Assembly (NCBI GenBank): GCA_001414485.1
Contig: LLEY01000197.1
Location: 1-64,000 of the forward strand
Length of the DNA: 64,000 bases
Reading direction: 5' to 3'
DNA from: Calycina herbarum
Lineage: Eukaryota; Ascomycota; Leotiomycetes; Helotiales; Pezizellaceae
Under the pieces are notes generated by a model. It saw only the letters and a program-made list of their open reading frames with translations. It was not told the DNA's origin and ran no database searches. The translations under genes were made by a program, and so were the position numbers. The first letter of the stretch is position 1. Each line of letters opens with the position of its first letter. Of the stretch, positions 22,154 to 34,900 are shown in pieces.

Positions 22154-23245
22154 TCAAAGACTCGACTTCCTCCCAACCCCAAATAAGAATTCCTTAATGT
22201 AAAGGTTAACCTCCTCAGGCTTCTCCCAAAGCGCCCAATGCGAAGCATTAACCTCCCCCTTCGTCAGACTCCTAAAGTACTTCTCCATCCCCGCCGCCAT
22301 AGCAGGTGGTAGCGCCGCATCCCTCGCTCCCCCAATGAAAAGGAAAGGCATCTTGAATTTGAACGTCGCAGGATCGACCTTCAATGTTTGGTCCTCGGAA
22401 AAGTTGAGTTCGTCTGTACGATACCACTGGGTTTTTTGGTTAGTTGGGCTAGGATGAGAAGATGGGACGAGGGGAAAAGAGGTGAGGGGCATGGGATGAA
22501 TAGATGAGAAGTGTGAGGGGGAAAAACTTACATTCGTAGGACCATGCATCCCATTAATCGCATACCTCTCAACATAAAAATCCATCTCCTCCTTCGTCAA
22601 AAGCGGACTCGGTCCCAAATGCTCAATCTTATCAAAATAAATCCCAGTCTCAACCCCAAACCCAAGTTCCCCCTCCTTCGTCCGCCCCCCATAAAGACCC
22701 GTCAAAAACTGTCGAATCTTCTCCTCTCCCTTAATCTTGTCCTCCACCTCCGGTCCCGAGAATTGAAGTTGGTATTTGAAGTTGGGAAGTCTACTCATCG
22801 GTTTATACTCCGGCTGCGGCGGCATAAAAGGTGTACAAACCGAGAAAACAGCAGAGATGAGTTCAGGATAATACATAGCGACCCTATAAACCACCGCTCC
22901 ACCCCAATCATGGCCTCCAAGGATAATAGAATGAACACCGATTTCCTTCGCCAACGCAGCGATATCATCAGCTGCCCGTTTGTAGGTATAAAATTCCGGT
23001 TCAGCAGGGGCTGCGGTGCCTCCGTAACCCATCATGTCGGGGGCGACAACACGCAGACCGAGAGATGTAAGGAAAGGGATTTGATTGCGCCATCCGTAGG
23101 AGAGGTCGGGGAAGCCATGGATGAGGAAGATGGTGTCTATGGGCTCGCCTTTTGGTTCGGAGAGGATGTAGGAGTAGGTTTTGCCGTTGAGGGTTGTGGT
23201 TTTATAGAGGGACCGGACTTCTTCCGGGGTGAGTTTTGAAGCCAT
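22154..23245 (-). CDS. Epoxide hydrolase, alpha/beta-hydrolase fold
   Basis: Opens epoxides with water, usually in xenobiotic or secondary metabolism. Motifs in order: HGFPD (residues 43-47, oxyanion hole), GGHDWGG with nucleophile D113, the cap region, GARDAALPP (acid), and the catalytic histidine in SHWALWEKPEEV. Spliced length is 328 aa, usual for soluble microbial epoxide hydrolases. One intron, 22427-22531 (105 bp, GTAAGT to CCAG), is an exact multiple of three and contains no stop, so unspliced mRNA would still be readable with 35 foreign residues in the cap region. Start at MASKLTPEEV. No signal peptide, so probably cytosolic. The substrate is not predictable. Confidence 0.93.
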   Translation of the reverse strand: MASKLTPEEVRSLYKTTTLNGKTYSYILSEPKGEPIDTIFLIHGFPDLSYGWRNQIPFLTSLGLRVVAPDMMGYGGTAAPAEPEFYTYKRAADDIAALAKEIGVHSIILGGHDWGGAVVYRVAMYYPELISAVFSVCTPFMPPQPEYKPMSRLPNFKYQLQFSGPEVEDKIKGEEKIRQFLTGLYGGRTKEGELGFGVETGIYFDKIEHLGPSPLLTKEEMDFYVERYAINGMHGPTNVSFSPSHFSSIHPMPLTSFPLVPSSHPSPTNQKTQWYRTDELNFSEDQTLKVDPATFKFKMPFLFIGGARDAALPPAMAAGMEKYFRSLTKGEVNASHWALWEKPEEVNLYIKEFLFGVGRKSSL

Positions 23246-23846
23246 TGTGAGATGTGGTGATGCTCAAAAGTTTAAGTTTTGTGAGATGGGATCAAGAGGG
23301 ATATTTGGAACTTGGTTCTTCTTGGGGAAGATAGAGGGGCAAGGAGACGTGGACGGTGTGAGAGGAAATATATACCAACTTATGGCGGGGTTGTTTTCGT
23401 ACTGTGGAACTTCAGGGTTGTATGTCCGGATTTATGCCCGAGCCTCGGCTCAGGATGCAGGTCCCCCTCGGTGGACCTGATTACTTATGGGTACGATATT
23501 CGTTGGCATTGGAGGATCGAGAGGCCGAGATGTTGAAGAAATGAAGAGCGATGTCAAATTGAACTTTGCCTGTTGTGATGGATGATTAGTTGAGCACGAA
23601 TTCTTGGCAATGCTTGAGATAACTTCAAGATACTTCATGAGGATCAACCTTTACTTGTCCTACTAAGGAATCTTCAACCCGCCATGAACCGAAGCCATAT
23701 TTGCAAACCCCTTTCTGGCTTGCCTAAGTACAAGAGGATAAGGATATCAATTGCTCAAAAGCCGATTTGAGCTCCCATAAATTCTACTGAAGAGTCCGGA
23801 CGCCAATACGAGAAATTGTACAAGAAAAAGATTGAAGGTCATCGGA
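23246..23846. other. Intergenic region: promoter of the epoxide hydrolase and 3' region of the pinin-like gene
   Basis: Nothing coding is supported. Both flanking genes lie on the minus strand; the hydrolase start lies at 23245. Short frames here lack motifs. Confidence 0.4.
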
Positions 23847-24904
23847 TCAGTAAATGACTGTGTCCTCCTCATTCTCAACAACTACTTCACCATTATGCTC
23901 TTCCGAAGATTGCTTTTGGGAAGTAACCTGTTCTTGTGTATCTTTTGCGGGGGTATCATTAGTAGTATCAACAGCGTTAGAAACGGACGGAGGCTCAAGT
24001 TGAGGCTCACCCACCGTCTCTGTAGACGTGATGTTAGCTTTATCAATTATCAAAGACTTTCTCCTTGTGAAATCCGGATGTTGGGCGTAGAACTCGTCTT
24101 CCTCTCGCTTGATGTTATCTTCGGCCTCGGTGACCTGGGTTTTGATTCGTTCTTCGTCTTGCGGCAACAACTCCCATGGCTTGTAATACTGATATAGTCA
24201 GCAATGCTTTATTGGCTGATTTGAAATTGGAAACACACCAGCTTTGGTTCAGTGATCGTACACAGCGAATGTGCCATTGCCAACATATTGGTATGTCGTG
24301 TCTTCATCTATGCGAATAATCAGCAAACGATCACATAATCCAAAATTGATCCAACCCACCGATGCTTCATCAAATTTGATTTGTTCAGCCTTCCGCGTGG
24401 CCACCAGATCCTCACGCTTACGAGCTCGTTGGATTTCGTCCTCGGCCTTCTGCTGTTTAGCCCTCTCCTGCTGTCTCTTCTCAATCTCTTGTCGTCGCTT
24501 CTGCTGGCCATTTGGAGTGCTTTGGCTTAATGTACTCAACAAGCCGCCAAATAATCTCTGTCCTCGTTTCTTTTCTTCCTGCGCCCGGCTCTTTCGTAGG
24601 TCTTGATTTGAATCGGATGGCTTCTTCTCAACTGGAGTATCTTCCAATTTCACCTTCGGTGATGTTTGTGTAGTAGGAGATGTGGCATTGGGTTCTTCGG
24701 ATATTCGAGGACGTTTGGTGGGTTGTTCATCATCTGATGATTGTCGTCGCTTTGCGCTTGGCGATTGGGGAGCTGTTTGTTCTCGCTCTGGTGCTGGCGC
24801 AGGCTCTGGAAGCGCCACGGCCGAGGCTATCGGACTGCGCGATTATTAGCAGGCTTCAATAATGTGGTTGAGCGGTGTAGAACTCACCCCATACTTTCCG
24901 GCAT
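23847..24904 (-). CDS. Pinin/SDK/MemA-domain protein, splicing-associated
   Basis: Nuclear protein of the pinin family, which associates with the exon-junction complex and spliceosome. Deduced exons on the minus strand: 24904-24888, 24834-24360, 24307-24239, 24188-23847, 300 aa. The first exon codes only MPESMG. The middle holds the domain signature KKRGQRLFGGLLSTLSQ, a long charged coiled coil (RQEIEKRQQERAKQQ, REDLVATRKAEQIKF), then HTNMLAMAHSLCT and YYKPWELLPQDEER, the usual end of the domain. The last exon is acidic. Serine/arginine-poor tail, so closer to fungal than to animal pinin. It is divergent from the Rds3/PHF5A gene, 344 bp away. Confidence 0.85.
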
Positions 24905-25248
24905 GATGCAAGCACCTCTGCCTACGTAGCCTCTTGGGATGTCGATGCGCTCAAGGGGGGTAGGTATATCCGTTGGTATTTCGTAAGTGGTGTTGCGGGA
25001 CCGACCTTGAGAGGTGATTTCCCAATTTGGTCGAGTTCTCCACTTTAGTAAGCCAACGCCACACTTCTAGAAGCTTGTGGCGCGTGAAGCCTTTGGTTGC
25101 GCAAACAAACATCAAAGTCAACTTTAAAGTGATCAAACCTTGATAAACTCAACACCAAACTACTCACGGTCTCCTCACGTCTTCAGATCTCTCGAGTACT
25201 TCACGGCAGTCATTTTTCGAAAGCCCAAGCCTCCCATAAACCTCAATC
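24905..25248. promoter_or_regulatory. Shared divergent promoter of two splicing genes
   Basis: The 344 bp between the start codons of the pinin-like gene (minus) and the Rds3/PHF5A gene (plus) must hold both promoters. I see no obvious TATA box. The arrangement would allow joint control, but that is inference. Confidence 0.55.
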
Positions 25249-25767
25249 ATGTCTCGCCATCATCCGTAAGTAACCGCACCAACTTACCTACTGCCCTTGA
25301 GCTCTCTCTATACTCTCAGCCTTTTTTCTACGATTTCTTACTAACATTATATTCAGAGATCTCGTCATGTGCCGCAAGCAATCTGGCATCGCCATCGGAC
25401 GTCTCTGCGACAAATGCGACGGCAAATGCCCCGTTTGCGATTCCTACGTCCGCCCTACCACCCTTGTTCGAATCTGCGATGAGTGCAGCTTCGGCAACTA
25501 TCAAAACAAGTGTGTCGTCTGTGGAGGAGAGGTATGTGGTATCTCGCGCTATTCCAAAAGATTATGCTAACACGTTTAAAGGGTATCTCAGATGCTTTCT
25601 ACTGCTTCGAATGCACGCGCCTAGAGAAGGATAGAGATGGATGTCCGAAGATTATAAATCTGGGTTCCTCGAGGACCGATCTATTCTACCAGTGAGTTAT
25701 TTGGTTCTCTGCGAAAATACTTAGGTGCTAACATGTTTGTAGGAAAAAGAATTTCCGGAATCACTAG
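25249..25767 (+). CDS. RDS3: SF3b subunit Rds3/PHF5A (PHF5-like zinc protein)
   Basis: Small core subunit of the SF3b complex of the U2 snRNP, which grips the branch-site helix. Exons 25249-25265, 25357-25531, 25582-25691, 25743-25767 give 108 aa, the family's normal length. The protein begins [20 protein letters not shown] and contains the CxxC zinc pairs CDKC, CPVC, CDEC, CVVC and CFEC, plus the invariant strings [15 protein letters not shown] and [12 protein letters not shown]. The last residues (QKKNFRNH) end at TAG. All introns are GT-AG and small, including one after only 17 coding bases. Identity is very secure. Confidence 0.96.
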
Positions 25768-27112
25768 CGATTTCTCGAAGATGGTTCTGCGCGGGCAGAC
25801 ACCGACACGAGGAAACTTCGGCGTACCATTTTGAACCTGCAATGCACACACCCGTGGGGAGGATAAGAATTCTCCTAAAGGGTATCAATTGGAGTTTTAT
25901 GGATTATGGATGGGCTTCTGAATCGGGCACAGATTGCAGGAGTAACAAATACATGGCGGGAAGGAAGGCATGCTTGCTTGCTATTTCCGTCTACCTTCAT
26001 GAGTGGATGTGGCACTAATTTATTGACAGCCATATCATCCAACGAGGACTGATGATACTATCGGTATCATTTTGTCAAGAGGCTCTCAGCTAGATTTGAA
26101 TCAAACTACAAAAGTAACTATGCGCCCCCATGAATATTATGTTCCTTTCTGATTTTTCCCAGCTGGCCTCATTTGGCTTGTTAGTTCCGTTGAGTTCATT
26201 CCCTACCAATTCTCATAACCACCAATCCCTTCCCTTTTCAATTTTCTCACCCAGCTTATCCTTCGGGATTACTCTTCCTTGGTGAGTTTGTGATACAAGT
26301 AACAAGTGAGATGATATCGTTCGAGCCAGTAATTCTCTACTTTTCGCGGTAATTCATAGAATTGAAAATGCAAATACCATTGGTTCGTAATATACCAGCT
26401 TGATCATTCTTCATATATTTTTTTGTTGGCGATAGGGATTTGGGGGTGGTTGTGAGTAAGCTGGCGACTTGCAAGTAAGAAGCTGCTGATTTGCAAGTAA
26501 GCAGAAACGGAGTATTGGACACTTTGTTTTAGGATGTCAGGATCTTGAATATGGGAGAAACGTTCCTTCCTCTTGAGACCCTACCTTCAAGACTGAGACT
26601 GAAAGGAGGGAGAGTTCTGTCCCTAGCTTGCCTCGTGATTCGTCTTGTCAAGATTTCTCATTGTGCAGCATCAAGGCGATTTATCCAGCCCCCTCCCGAA
26701 GTCACCAAATTCCTTTGCAACTCTTTCGATTCGATGTCTTTTTTTACTCAACCCCGTAATTGTTTTTTGGGGGGGTTTTTACTCCTTCTCTTACTGAGTA
26801 CTTGAGTCGTTTTGGAATTCTCTCGCCTACTCAGTGAACAAAACTCCCTTATGGCTTTCGCCAGGGCTTTTTCGATTGAGCTATCGTCTAAGGCGCAGTC
26901 TTTTGGGTGGGTTACACAACATAAATGACAAGACGCTCTCAAATTATTTGAGGTGCATTTGGGGGCTGGCAAGGCTGCAACTTGACTTGCATCGTCGCAA
27001 TTTCAGTTTCAACGACTTCACGAATCTGTCCACGCAAGACGACGTGTGCGATCTTACGAGTCAAGCTTCAGTACGGGTTATTTTTCAGTGGTTCGTTCTC
27101 ACTTGACCGACG
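25768..27112. other. Intergenic region
   Basis: About 1.3 kb with no supported gene. Short frames at 26545-27106 have no motif. Pyrimidine-rich and GGGGGG runs occur near 26768. Confidence 0.4.
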
Positions 27113-30100
27113 ATGCCTAAGTTGACTCGACTATGGAAGAAAGCTACGTCGTCAGGTAACGATTACCCGCCGGAATCGTCGACAGCCTTGTCCAGCAATC
27201 ATTTCCCTGAAGGAATCAAAGTTTTTCATACCCCAAAGCCCTCTAGGCTTGTGATCTTGAGTAAGAGATTTATTACGTTCATTCTTTTCCTTGCACCCTT
27301 CCTATTAATCCGGCATTGATGGTGTCGATGCCACCTTGGGGATACCTTATAATTTTCTGGCTAACGATACCAAAGCATTGTCTTTCTTCACGGGCTCAAT
27401 GGAGACCGGGAAGAAACTTGGAGCGCAAAGGATGCTGAGCCCTGCATAGGGTCGCTCCTTCCCAAAAAGATCCCAAACTCTAGGATAATGAGCTTTGGCT
27501 ACGATGCGCATGTGGTTAGCATGACAGGGATGGTTTCCACGAACAGAGTTGCTGATCACGCTTCGAAGCTGTCGAATGCTCTTGCCACGCATCGTGAGAA
27601 TGATGAAACTGTAGGTCGCGCCTTCCAGTTTTATTGGCTTTGGTCGGGGTTGAGCCAAAAGCAGCAGCGTACGCTGGCAAAAGCCAGGGGTTCTTCATTA
27701 TTTAAGATAATCTAGAACAAGCATAATTATTACTCGCGAAGGTTTAGGGATTCTCCCAGCCTTTTCGAATAATAATTTATATTCTCCTAGAATCTTTGAA
27801 GTAATGGGGTGGTAGGTACATACAACGAAGTTTTATGAGGTAGAATGAATAAACTCCTCGGAAAAGGCTGACAATAATAGAATGGTCGACCAATTATATT
27901 TGTCTGTCATAGTCTTGGGGGGCTTGTCTGTGAAGATGTAAGGTTCCCTTATCAAGAATTCCAATCTGGACTACCTGCTTAATGCGTGAGCCATTCTCGG
28001 AGAATTGTTCTCATTCTCTGAAAAGGTTTAGGAGAGTTGAAGCAACCTGTTTCTCAATTTTATTCTTCCAAAAATTCTGAAGCATTACAGGGGGCAAAAT
28101 AAAGCCTGGATCTTTTACCTCGCCTGTCACCTGAAACTGACATATCTTCCAGGCTCTCTTCTCTTCACGACAAAAACCAGAACAACACTTGAGGAGCATC
28201 CTCCAATGCACCCGTGGGATCATTTTTCTCGGCACCCCTCACCACGGCTCAGGCTTAGCTCATTGGGCGGGGATGCTTGCTAAATCCATGGGTCTTCTCA
28301 AGCAAACCAATCCAGAAATCATTAGGGTACTTGAGCGAGATTCCGAGGTGTTGGCAAGAGTACAAGATAGTTTTCATACCATGGTACGAGCAATGAATGA
28401 GCAAGGATAGCAGCGGATCAGAATTACGTGTTTCTTTGAGGAATTGCCGCTACCACAGTTGGGTCTTGTAAGCCCTCCCCCTTTTTTTCTTTTCAAATAC
28501 TCTTGATCAAATATGGGATGTCACCTTGCTTAGAGTATTCTGGGAGAAACCCAATCATTGTTCGAAAGCTTCTGGAGAATCATAGAGCAATGGATTTTGT
28601 GAAATTTAACTAACCGACATCTAGGTAGTTGCTAAAGACTCAGCTATCTTGCCTATGTATACGTCGATCGGAATCCGAGCGAACATATGAATATGGCCCA
28701 ATTTGTCGATAAAGATGACCCCGGATTCATCGCCGTAGCAGGCGAGTTGGCCCGGTGGTCGAAGGAAATAATCCAGGTCAACACAGCTTCAGCACTGTTG
28801 CAAAGCTCTTCTCGAAGTCAACAAGGACTGCAAACCCCCACATCTAAAGCACATAATCCAACATGTTAGTGAAGGATCATCGCATTATTGATATACATAG
28901 CTAAGCACCATATCAATAGATACCATTCCATACACAAGTAACCATGATTTCATACGTCGGAACGCTATTTTCGAGAAATTAAAGGCACAGCTTGATTTCA
29001 AAGAGCAGGAAGGAAAAACATCTCAAGAACGCGTTGCCCTTTATGGCCTAGGTGGATCTGGGTTTGTTGCAACCAACCTATGGCCTAAAATTGCATGTAA
29101 CTAATTTGCACCAGAAAAACACAAAGTGCTATAGACTATGTGTATTGGTCGGAACGGAAATTTCCGCAGCAGTCGATATTCTGGATTCATGCCAGCACCC
29201 ACGAACGTTTTGTTCAAGCTTTCACAGGTATAGCTAAAGAACTTAACATACCTGAAAGTGACGAGCCAAACGCAGATGTTCTGTCATTGGTAAAATATCG
29301 ACTTGCGAAAGCAGAGCACGGCAATTGGCTTATGGTTCTCGACAACGCTGATGACGCAGATGTATTGTTTGGTTCACATTCTGACAGCGCTCACCAGGCT
29401 AACTCGGGGAATTTATGGCAATATATCCCAGAATGCTCGCATGGTTCCCTTCTTGTTACCACTAGACACAGAGCGACTGGCTCTAAACTTACCCGAAGTC
29501 GCAGCCTCAGCATGATAAAGATTGGTGAAATGGATCCTACCGAATCGAGCCAATTAATATGTGCAAAACTCGAAATTCTCGACCCAAACTCGGAAAAAGA
29601 CGACGTGAACTTGCTTGCCCAGCGTCTTGACCAACTTCCACTTGCACTGGCCCAAGCGGCAGCATTCATTCAAGAGAATGGGGGAGACATCGCTGGGTAC
29701 CTCCAAATTCTGGATGAAAGTGATCAATCTATGGTAGATCTTCTCAGCGAGCCATTTATTGGAGAAGGAAGAGATTCGAGTGTTCCAAATGCTATTATTG
29801 CCACTTGGATTGTGTCTTTTTAGCAAATACGAGACCAATATCCAGCTTCATGTAGAATTCTCTCTGCCATATGTTGGTTCGATCGTCAAGGCATACCACA
29901 GGTTAGTCAGCTTCTTATTGGAGTGTTATGGGGGTAGTTTAATTCAATTCGTTTCATGGAAGTATTAAACTAATTTTGCGTGGTTGTTCTATAGGATCTT
30001 TTGAAGTCTTGCTTTATGGAACAAGAAGCATTGATAAACCTACTCACGAGTAATGAGATGGAAATCAGGACGAGGAGGACGAGGAAAGCGATGACGAAGA

Positions 30101-31611
30101 TGAAAAAAACGAAACAACCCCTTCTGCTCTCCCACTTATCAAAGCTGTTGGTGTTTTGAAAGCATTTTCCTTCCTCACAGAAGGCCCGGACAAATCAATC
30201 ACCATGCATCGTTTAGTTCAGTTGATCACAAGGAAGTGGTTAGAGCAAGAGAACCAGTCTATTGCATGGCGATTTCATTCCATACTTGCCCTGAGATACA
30301 CTTTTCCCATTGGAGATTATTTATTACACTCACAGGCAAGCTTGTCGTATACTTTTACCGCACGCATTCTCGATCCTAAATTTCAATACCACTGGATTTA
30401 CGAGGCATATAACTTTAGCCAGGTGTGTACTGCAGTTTACGGTCGCGTCTTCCCTTAGTGATTTACAGAGAGGCAAGGAAGCAACGGAGATCAATTTACA
30501 AGTCGTCAAGACTTGGCAAGACTTTCTAGACTTGGATCATGAATACACTCTGGAAGCCTTAAATAACCTGGCTTTTTCGTATTTGGGACAAAGCAAATAC
30601 CATGAGTCCGAGAAGGTCTACAAAGAGGTCCCAGAGAAAAGGATGAAACGGCTAGGTACAGAGAATATCTATACTCTGGTAACGAAGCAATACCTTGCAG
30701 ACTCATATCAAGGACAGGGACGCTACCGAGAAGCTGAAGATATTGTGTTAGAAGTACTGGAAGTGATGAAGAGGACTCGATCTCCACAAAGTCTACATAC
30801 TCTCTCAGCCATGGCTCGTGTTGCTTCTTTACATAGACTTCAGGAGCGTTTTATAGATGCCGAGCAGCTTGGGATCCAAATCCTCGACGTGTTTAACCGA
30901 ACCCTGGGACCAGAAGATTCTATGAAGCTGATTGCCATGGGCAATCTTGCATGCACATATCGTGCACAAGGCCGATTTTAGGACGCTGAAAACCTTGATG
31001 TTGAAGTCCTAGAAATAAGGAAGCGAAATCATGGCTGGGAACACCCAGAAACACTCAGAATAATGAGAAATCTCGCCACTGCGTATGGAGAACGAGGAAG
31101 ATACCAGGATTCGGAGAGACTTGATATAGAAGTCCTAGAGACGCAAAAACAACTTTTGGGCGAAGAGCACCCAAATATATTACGCAGCATCGAAAATCTA
31201 GCGCATACTTATTCCAACCTTGGGAAGTTTCAGGACGCGGAAGCGCTCCAGGTGCCACTACTGAAGACTAAAAAGCAAGTACTGGGATGTGAATCACCGG
31301 AGACTCTACGAACTATGAATAATTTAGCATTCACATATGGACAACAAGAAAGATATCAGGATGCCATTGATCTTGCGGTAGAAGCCCTGCAAGGCCGAAA
31401 AAGGGTGTTGGGTCCCGACCATCCAGATATTCTAACAACCATGAATAATCTGGCGCATACTTGGAAACGGATAGGCAATGACCAGGAAGCTCTGACGCTC
31501 ATGAGAGAATATGTTGAGCTCCGACAGAAACGCTATGGGAACGAGTTCTTTGATAAGTGGAACTCAAGTAAGTTTTTGAAGGAGTGGGAAGACGAGGCAT
31601 GTCAGCACTAG
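27113..31611 (+). pseudogene. Decayed NLR-like protein: lipase-like domain, NB-ARC, tetratricopeptide repeats
   Basis: Fungal STAND-class protein of the kind used in non-self recognition. Reading starts MPKLTRLWKKATSS. FLHGLNGDREETW (about 27380) and CHSLGG (27905-27922, nucleophile elbow, usually GHSLGG) mark an alpha/beta-hydrolase domain. LFSSRQKPEQHLRS and GTPHHGSGLAHW follow. The NB-ARC P-loop GLGGSG|KT is split by an intron (29062-29114); then LMVLDNADD, LLVTTRHR and LPLALAQAA. The C-terminal TPRs repeat units such as ENLAHTYSNLGKFQDAEALQ. Introns seen: 27611-27880 and 27938-28152. Breaks: in-frame TAG at 28408, 29821 and 30979, a missing base near 28684, and frame changes near 30060 and 30330. 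The first exon junction (about 27240-27370) is unresolved. Confidence 0.82.
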
Positions 31612-31999
31612 TCTTTTCCAAATGAAAATACACCTTGAGGCACTTGAGTCGTTACCTGATCTAGTTTGAAGAATTGAAAACTTCATTTCTGAATTATCCC
31701 AGATATTTAGCATAATACTTTCTCTTGTCCCAAATTGTTTCAAATATCCACCAAGCTTCCAGGTGGTTCCCTACACCTATTCTTGATGAAATTTATGAGA
31801 CTGCGGATCAATCATGCATCACGTGTAAATAGTCGACATCCGATATTTCGGATTTTGGTGTGGAGGGGTTACCTACTATACGCATAGCTTCGCTAAGATA
31901 AACAGTTAGATCCATTTTGCTTAAGACTTCCTTTCTCTAGAAAATATGCATGTTAAAATATTAAATGCTTATCTCTTCATTCAAGTACGAAATTCCTCA
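31612..31999. other. Short intergenic region, convergent 3' ends
   Basis: Between the NLR-like pseudogene and the 3' end of the CorA-like gene. I see no gene, repeat or RNA. Confidence 0.4.
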
Positions 32000-34900
32000 T
32001 TAATCCACCCCCAACGACCTCCTCGGCTCACTCTCGAAACTCGACGCCAACGAACCCCTTCTTCCCACACGCGAACCCCTCCGAAAACGAAAACGCAAAG
32101 ACCTCCACGTATCCTTCCAGTTACCACCCCTCCCAGCCTTCCCATTCACAGGAAGAGTAACATAAGAACCAATCTCCTCCCTTTCACTCCCTTGTGTCTC
32201 GCTTCTGGGTGGTGGTTCTTTTTTCTTCATCTCTTCTAACCTCTCTTTCCACTTCGAGACGCGATCGGGATGGAATAGGAGGGAGAAGCCCGAGAGGGTT
32301 TCGGTGTGGTCCAGTGCTTTTTTCAGATAGAGGGTGAAGAATATGCGGACTCCTTCGTGGAAGACGAGGAGGAAAGCCATTATTACTATGAATATTGACA
32401 TAGGGACTTCTTTAGTTAGTATTGTAGGGGTGGGCAGGTTAGAGGTGCAAAGTGATGGATTGAAAACCTACATATATAAGCGAAGACAACGCTTATGGCT
32501 ATGTTGCCGTCGTTGAGTTCTTTGGCATTGAGTCCGAATATTGACGAGAGGGTGGATAGCGGAAGCTAGGGGATCGGTTACTTGGGGTCACATAAAGTTG
32601 GGTGCGAGTGAGACTTACGAAGAGAATCGTCACAGTTGTGAACTTCACTTCTTGTTAGCTTTCCATAATTCTTATCTTGAAGCTTGAGGTTACTTGCGAG
32701 CATGATAGAAGTCCCTTGTCGAGTGGTTGCCTCTGCCTGCGCAGCTTGCAATTTGGCTTGCAGAGTAGCTTGTTCAGCTTGCTTGCGACCCGATCGTGCC
32801 TCGGAAACGTTTGCCTGTTTTTGTTTGAGTTCCAGAAGATCATTGAGCTGCATGAGAATGGTTAGTTGTAACTTATTTTCATAGCACGGTATTTTGAAAA
32901 ACCTACCCCTTTATAAGGTCGCTGAGCATCCGCTTGTAGCTTCTCAATCGTCCCTCTTCGATGCTCAACCTTATTAAGTAAATCTGGGGCCGGATTGTCC
33001 TTCTTGAAATGAAGTACATCATCTAACATGAGTATTGCTTTGATCTGCTGATGCAAGACATCTTCAATCATGTGCAATTCATCTTCGATATCCATGATTT
33101 CTCTTAACTTTGTGATTTCCACCGTGATGTCGAACAAACTTCCTTGCGTTGGTTGCTGCAAATCATGTAGCTCCTTTTCCAAGTCCTCCAATTCGGGGTT
33201 CGTTATTTCTCCGGATTTCTTTTGGTTCAGTGCATCTGGTATGGAGAGTTGAACTTCTTGAAACCTACTAGAATCCTCGCAGAATTTGTCGAAGAGGTCA
33301 GTTTGAGCTGCCATCTGTATTCACAGTCAGTTTCACTTATGAGAGAATCAGAGTGTGGGGAAATGAGAGCAAATTTGCTTGGCCTTGTACCACTCGGTTT
33401 TTCAGAAGGTGCTTACCATTTCTCGGATCGATCGATAAAATAATTCCAGAAAGTGGAATTTGTCAGACTGTTTATTACTCTCCATACCTAAATCATACAC
33501 ATTACTAGCACAGTGATCGATAATTATAGTAGCAAGTTTTTGCGAGGTATCAATCTTTTCATACGCTGCTGTTCTTTCGTTTAGATCATGAACTATTTTT
33601 TCGAGCAAGTCTAGGGGATCTCCTATACTGTTTGGGATCACATCTTCGGCCCAGCTGTTGGGGAAACATGTCACCACGGTGTCTAGCGAGATGGTCAGAT
33701 ATTTTTCTCGAATTGCAACAGGGCTCATACCTCCAATGACCCACAGCCAACATTGATCCACCATTAAAACTGGCGGGCTTGCCATAGTTGTGTAATACTC
33801 GTTCCTTGTAGATCGCGAGACCACTTGATCGCGATCACGAAACAGTGTATTCGAAAGTGTGGAATAATACGCTTGATCGAGAGTTCGTCGAATATGTAAG
33901 GGAGACGAGTGGTGGAGGTATTTTCGGAGTAATTTTTCTTCCACATCGCAAGGCAATCTTCCTATCTCTTCATCTGTAAGATTAGGTATGCTGGGATCCG
34001 CCAATTGGGTATCGATGTCGTCAATGATATAATGAGTGTGGAGGCGAGCGACATCCGTTTCCCAGTGTAGAAATGGCATGAAGAAAACCATGTCGGTGCG
34101 TTCGTCATTGTCATCGCCTACCCCAAGATGGGTGGGTAGTCCTAGACAAGTCGGTCGCATGAAACGAGCATGGTGAGGAGTTCGTTGGTGGTCAAGCGGT
34201 GCTTTGGAAAACGCACTGTATGCGTTTTGTCGGCCAGACCAGTACTTGTGGTTTAGGACGCGGTATGCAAGCGAGGGATAAGAACTTCCTTCATCGCTAG
34301 CGAGATTTCCGGATAGACTTCTCACAAGATCCTACGCTTATTAGTCAAGAGATGGAGAGCATAGTGGGGAGAGATTCTTACTTCAACCCAAGACATGTTA
34401 TTTGCAGGCAAATGAATCCAACGAAGGCCAGAACGCCGCTTTGTATACAAACTGTCCAAGCATATTACCTCCGAAACTCGTGGCCGTATACGACTGGGTG
34501 GTGCCGGAGGAATTCCCCTGAATAACAAGCCGCTGCGGTCTGAAAATTCCATAATCGATGCTCTCTTGCCAAAAGAAACCAAATCTTCTCTATCCACCAG
34601 TACTTTCTCCACGTTCCCAGATTTCACGCAAGCCCATCGTTCAATCAGGTACTTCTTACTATAATTTGAGTTTGTTAATCTGCGTTTGCTCCAGTTTTGA
34701 ATCCAGGGATCACTCGGAGGATCGCTCAGTATTATGTCGTCTCGGATTTTTTCCAGATGATCAAGATACTGTGGGGGAATGACATCTAGCAACAACCCAG
34801 TTCTGAGAAGGTGTTGGCGGTAGCTTTTGTCTTCTGGGCTATCAGTAAGACCTTGCCCAACCGAACGGACGGCATCGAATATTACTTCTAATCGTTGCCA

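Noticed and set aside
26545..27106. Plus-strand frames before the NLR-like pseudogene
   Set aside because: Too short, no motif, and composition typical of non-coding sequence.
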